A stretch of DNA of 64,000 nucleotides, taken from Rebecca billardiae RCC1528. Taxonomy: Eukaryota > Haptophyta. Below the pieces are notes generated by a model that saw only the letters and a list, made by a program, of their open reading frames with translations, did not search any database and was not told the DNA's origin. Made by a program: the position numbers and the translations under genes. The first letter of the stretch is position 1. Each line of letters begins with the position of its first letter. This document shows positions 60,745 to 64,000 of this stretch, one piece after another. The stretch covers positions 1,364,001 through 1,428,000 of the forward strand of contig OZ251224.1 of the NCBI GenBank assembly GCA_965240325.2. Direction: 5' to 3'.

Positions 60745-62730
60745 ATGCCCACGTCGAGTCAGGCGGGCGCGCGGGTGCAGCCGGCGGCGGCGCCGAAGGC
60801 GCCGAAGGCGAGGTCGGCAGAGTCATCCGAGCCTCAGCAGAAGGGTCCGAAGCGCTACATGATGCGGCGCGAGCTCTCTCAAGCGGTGCCGACCATGGAC
60901 GAGCAGATCGCCAGACGCGAGATGTTCATGGGCCAGTCGAACAAGACGTGCTGGGATCAGGCGCGCGGCTGCTTTGGCGGCGAGGAGACGAAGCTGGTGA
61001 CGTACTCGAGCTCCGGGCACGTGAAGAAGTACGACATCGGCCGGCTCCACCGGCTCGGCTTCGCCGCCATCCTCCGCGGCACCGTGATCGAGGACCCGTT
61101 CCTGATCGCGCAGACGGTCGGCCTTGTCTGCTTTGCGATCGTGCTCGCGCTGCTGCTGGGAGACGACGTGACGGTGCTGGGGCAGCAGGCAGAGTTTATC
61201 AACTTCATCCTCGCGCCGCTCCACTCCCTCTCCGCCTTCCTCCTCGCCCTCTTCGTCGCGATGGTGCTCAACCGCTGGTTCACGATCCGGCACGACGCGG
61301 CCGGCGGCATCATGGGCCGAACCTCAGACATCTGCTTCATCGTCGGCCAGCTGATGCCCGGCACGGACGTGGGCACGCTGGCGCTGCGGCGGCGCGTGCT
61401 GCGCTACATGCTCCTGTGCTTCATGCTCGTCTTCAGCGAGGCCCGCGGCGAGTTCCGCAGCGACGAGGGCGTGCAGGCCTCGCTGGAGGCGCTGATCGAC
61501 GCCGGCCTGCTCTCTCGGGACGAGGAGCCGCACCTGCGCGAGATGCCGCGCGGCAAGGGGTCGCAGGTGGTGATCTCGTGGATCGGCCGGACGATCTTCA
61601 CCGCGCAGGCCCTGCGGCAGGGCGCGGACCCGTTCGAGCGCAAGCTCCTCTTTGAGGCGCTGATGGGCCTCAAGGCCAAGGTGGCCCAGGCGCACGCGAT
61701 GGTCGGCGCGCAGATCCCGCTGCCGTACACCGCGCTGATCACGATGCTCGTCAAGCTCACGCTGGTCGCGTACACCGCCAGCACCGGCCTAGAGCTTCGG
61801 TTTGCCGTCGAGACGCAGGACTTCCAGAACGGCGTGGCCGCGCTCTTTGTGCTCGCGCTCTACGCGGTGTTCTTCCAGGGCTGCCTGAATCTGCACACGG
61901 TGCTGTCCAACCCGTTCGGGTACGACGCGGCCGACTTCCCGCAGTCCGACTTCTTCAAGGACACGGCGTTCGCGTGCCACGTCGCGCTCGAGGGGCCGAC
62001 CGACATGTCGAGCTACGCCAAGGCCTTCGCAAAGTCGTGCGCCAAGGACGAGAAGTCAGCGACGGGCCCGCGGAGGGTGGGCGCGGAGGCGCAGGCCGCG
62101 GCCAAGGAGCGGCGCGAGGTGGCGCTGCAGGAGCTGCGCATGATGCGCGTGGGCATGGACGGCGACCAGAAGAAGCCCGCGCCGCAGAAGGGGAGCGGGG
62201 GGATGCGCTGGTCCCTCAACGGCCTCGTGCCCCAGGCGCCGTCGGAGCAGGACGCGGACTGCGAGGACGACATGCCGCGCAGCACCAGCTGGAGGCCGTT
62301 CGCCAACCTCAGGCGGGGCACCTCGGCAGATCCAGAGTCCGAGGGCGCCGACGTCTCCGTGCGCGAGTTCAGCGGCGATGACGCCGACCTGCCCGGTGGA
62401 GCTACGGATGGCGCCGACGCCCGACCACGCACCGCGCGGAGCGAGGACGGCGCTGCGGCGCAGAAGAAGGACACCAAGGCGGGCACGGGTCTCAGCTCGA
62501 CGATGCCCGCCAAGGTTGGGGCCGCGCCGACGGCAGCCAACAAGAAGGCGACGTCCACTGGCTTGGTCGAGAGGGAGAAGACCGGGCCCGCGCCAGCGCC
62601 GGCGAAGAAGAGCACGACAACGTCGACGCTCGTGGGCTCCACCTCCGGTGGCGCCACAGCGTCGACAGATGGCTCCAGGCCAGCGTCGTCGCCAGCACCC
62701 AACAAGGGTAGTGCGCCAGGCAGGAAATGA
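60745..62730 (+). CDS. Bestrophin-family anion channel
   Basis: 661 residues, intronless, start ATG at 60745. The bestrophin/RFP-TM domain spans about residues 85-425. It has hydrophobic helices near 118-139, 154-175, 220-232, 325-345 and 364-382, the motif IPLPYTALITMLVKL (324-338), and the conserved NPFGYDAADFP (389-399). Bestrophins are pentameric chloride/bicarbonate channels. In algae some act at thylakoid or plasma membranes in inorganic-carbon supply, but location here is not shown; the N-terminus lacks a clear signal peptide. The C-terminal 235 residues are charged and Ala/Thr/Ser-rich, probably disordered. Confidence 0.9.
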   Translation: MPTSSQAGARVQPAAAPKAPKARSAESSEPQQKGPKRYMMRRELSQAVPTMDEQIARREMFMGQSNKTCWDQARGCFGGEETKLVTYSSSGHVKKYDIGRLHRLGFAAILRGTVIEDPFLIAQTVGLVCFAIVLALLLGDDVTVLGQQAEFINFILAPLHSLSAFLLALFVAMVLNRWFTIRHDAAGGIMGRTSDICFIVGQLMPGTDVGTLALRRRVLRYMLLCFMLVFSEARGEFRSDEGVQASLEALIDAGLLSRDEEPHLREMPRGKGSQVVISWIGRTIFTAQALRQGADPFERKLLFEALMGLKAKVAQAHAMVGAQIPLPYTALITMLVKLTLVAYTASTGLELRFAVETQDFQNGVAALFVLALYAVFFQGCLNLHTVLSNPFGYDAADFPQSDFFKDTAFACHVALEGPTDMSSYAKAFAKSCAKDEKSATGPRRVGAEAQAAAKERREVALQELRMMRVGMDGDQKKPAPQKGSGGMRWSLNGLVPQAPSEQDADCEDDMPRSTSWRPFANLRRGTSADPESEGADVSVREFSGDDADLPGGATDGADARPRTARSEDGAAAQKKDTKAGTGLSSTMPAKVGAAPTAANKKATSTGLVEREKTGPAPAPAKKSTTTSTLVGSTSGGATASTDGSRPASSPAPNKGSAPGRK

Positions 62731-63040
62731 ATAGGTGACACAGGCTGTGTATGCTGACGTACCGCGGCGTTTTAGCTCGTCGGCGACCTATGTATGGTCC
62801 TATTGGTAATAACACTTGCGGCACCTAAGAAGCAGCAGCGCTACTGGGCGTGCCGGCGCAGTGACGCACATCAGAAGTTTGACACATTGTTCAATGATGC
62901 ATTTAACAAGGATGCCCGCGCACGCCAGCATGGTCCGCGGTCCGCCCGCAACATAAGCCCAAGTCACACTGACTCGGGCATCGAGCACGATTTGGGCCGC
63001 ACACTCGGACACAGCCGCTCCTGACCGAGCGACGATCTGC
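62731..63040. other. Convergent 3' spacer
   Basis: 310 bp between the 3' ends of bestrophin (+) and RPL7A (-). No gene seen. Confidence 0.5.
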
Positions 63041-64000
63041 CTAGAACTGCGCCATCGCCTTCTTCTGCTGCTCGCGCTCGAACGCCTTCTCGCGCTTCTT
63101 CGTCGCCGCCTGCGACTTGGGGCCCATGATGTTGCCGCCCCACAGCTTGTGCGACTTGTCCGCCTGCTCCACGTTCTTCTCCTTGATCGCGGTGATCAGG
63201 TTGGAGAAGGTCTTGCGGTCGTCCTGCCCCACCTGCGTGAACGCCACCGCGGTCGCCGTCTTCTTGTGCACGAGCTTGCCGAGGCGGCTCTTGCCCTTCA
63301 CGATGGCGTACGGGACGTCCATCTTGCGGCACAGCGCGGGCAGCCACACCACCAGCTCGATAGGGTCCACGTCGTGCGCGATCACGACCAGGCCGGCGCG
63401 CTTGGACTCGACGAGCGACGTGATGTGGTTGATGCCGAACTTGATCGCGTTCGTCTTCTTGCTCTTCGCGGCCTCGCCCTCCTCGGCCTCCTTGGCCGCC
63501 TGGCCCGTGAGGCGCTCCTTCTTCTCCGCGCGCGTCTCCGGCTTGTACTTCGCCGCGAGCTTGAAGAACTCGGTGGCTGCGCGGCGGGCCGGCGTGGCGC
63601 ACAGCGGCGGGAGGGCCCGTGTGAGGCGACAGGCACGACAGGCGCGCGCGCGGGCCTGACCACGCCCCTGGCGCGGGCGGAGGCACGGGCGGCGAGGCGT
63701 GGCACGGCAGCTGCGTTCCCGCCGCGCACGCGCGGCGCGGTGCCCGCACCGAGCTGCTTGTCCAGCGTGTCCGAGAACTGGTTGATGGAGGGCGGCACCT
63801 TCAGCCGCTGGTACAGGATCTTGCGCTGCCTCTGCAGCCGCACGTACTTCGGCCAGGCGACGAAGCGGCCCATGTCCGTCTTCGGACGGATGTCACCACC
63901 AATGCCAAAGTTCTTTGGCTTCTTCTCCCATTGCGGCCCTGTCGGCTCGTCCTTGGACGCCTTTGGCGGGTCGTACGGCTGCGGCGGTGCCGCGGCCTTC
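63041..64000 (-). CDS. RPL7A: Ribosomal protein eL8 (RPL7A), 5' part outside window
   Basis: Two exons are visible: from the window edge (64000) to 63750, and 63576-63041, with an intron at 63577-63749 (GTGCG donor, CAG acceptor). The join restores [20 protein letters not shown]. It is a structural protein of the cytosolic large ribosomal subunit. Diagnostic stretches are [67 protein letters not shown] and [20 protein letters not shown], with the L7Ae RNA-binding fold in the second exon. About 262 residues are present; the N-terminal few dozen lie beyond the edge. The stop TAG is at 63043-63041. Confidence 0.96.

Overview
This window is nuclear DNA from a GC-rich single-celled eukaryote, most probably an alga with a secondary plastid. 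A haptophyte is my best guess, but this is inferred and not proven. The evidence is: spliceosomal introns of 88-173 bp, GC-rich long-ORF genes in AT-richer spacers, large divergently transcribed multi-domain genes, a cytosolic ribosomal protein gene, and a Ycf23-type plastid protein that is nucleus-encoded and carries an N-terminal signal sequence. All 13 introns I could place begin with GTG, most often GTGCG, instead of the usual GTRAGT.

Layout. 1-2.3 kb: a small unknown ORF, then a microsatellite block interrupted by a perfect 114-bp palindrome whose arms resemble the 5' half of a class II tRNA. 2.3-6.5 kb: a DHHC palmitoyltransferase (-) and a NEK-like kinase (+) transcribed divergently from a 1,580-bp fold-back element with 646-bp arms. 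7.5-8.8 kb: coding-like sequence with a 13-bp tandem repeat. 9.1-15.9 kb: a signal-peptide/Ig-like/RCC1/SRCR/transmembrane protein (-) divergent from a five-exon WD40 gene (+). 16.4-18.2 kb: a second NEK-like kinase. 20.7-22.7 kb: a Vta1/LIP5 ESCRT cofactor with a Tudor-like insert. 23.4-27.0 kb: a second fold-back element (3,588 bp, 730-bp arms). 27.2-32.3 kb: a 1,602-residue membrane protein with two patatin domains, the second lacking catalytic residues. 32.8-36.7 kb: NCA2-family mitochondrial protein (-) divergent from a nucleotide-sugar transporter (+). 37.4-39.6 kb: Ycf23-like protein (-) divergent from a transaldolase (+). 41.2-41.9 kb: a small START-like protein. 43.5-55.5 kb: a 3,903-residue multi-pass membrane protein with a long helical solenoid and EF-hands. 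56.4-60.4 kb: tomosyn/Lgl-like WD40 protein with an R-SNARE tail. 60.7-62.7 kb: bestrophin-like anion channel. 63.0-64.0 kb: ribosomal protein eL8 (RPL7A), cut by the window edge.

Themes. Many genes concern membranes and traffic (palmitoylation, ESCRT, SNARE regulation, Golgi sugar transport, lipid hydrolysis, anion channel, calcium-binding solenoid). Genes are mainly arranged as head-to-head pairs with short shared upstream regions. The most striking structure is the pair of unrelated-looking, near-perfect fold-back elements. Both are flanked by the same 4-bp direct repeat GATT, and the second has interrupted one copy of a 40-bp tandem duplication whose intact neighbour preserves the empty site. 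The first has landed in what was about 75 bp between two divergent start codons, so its identical outward-facing arms now lie directly upstream of both genes.
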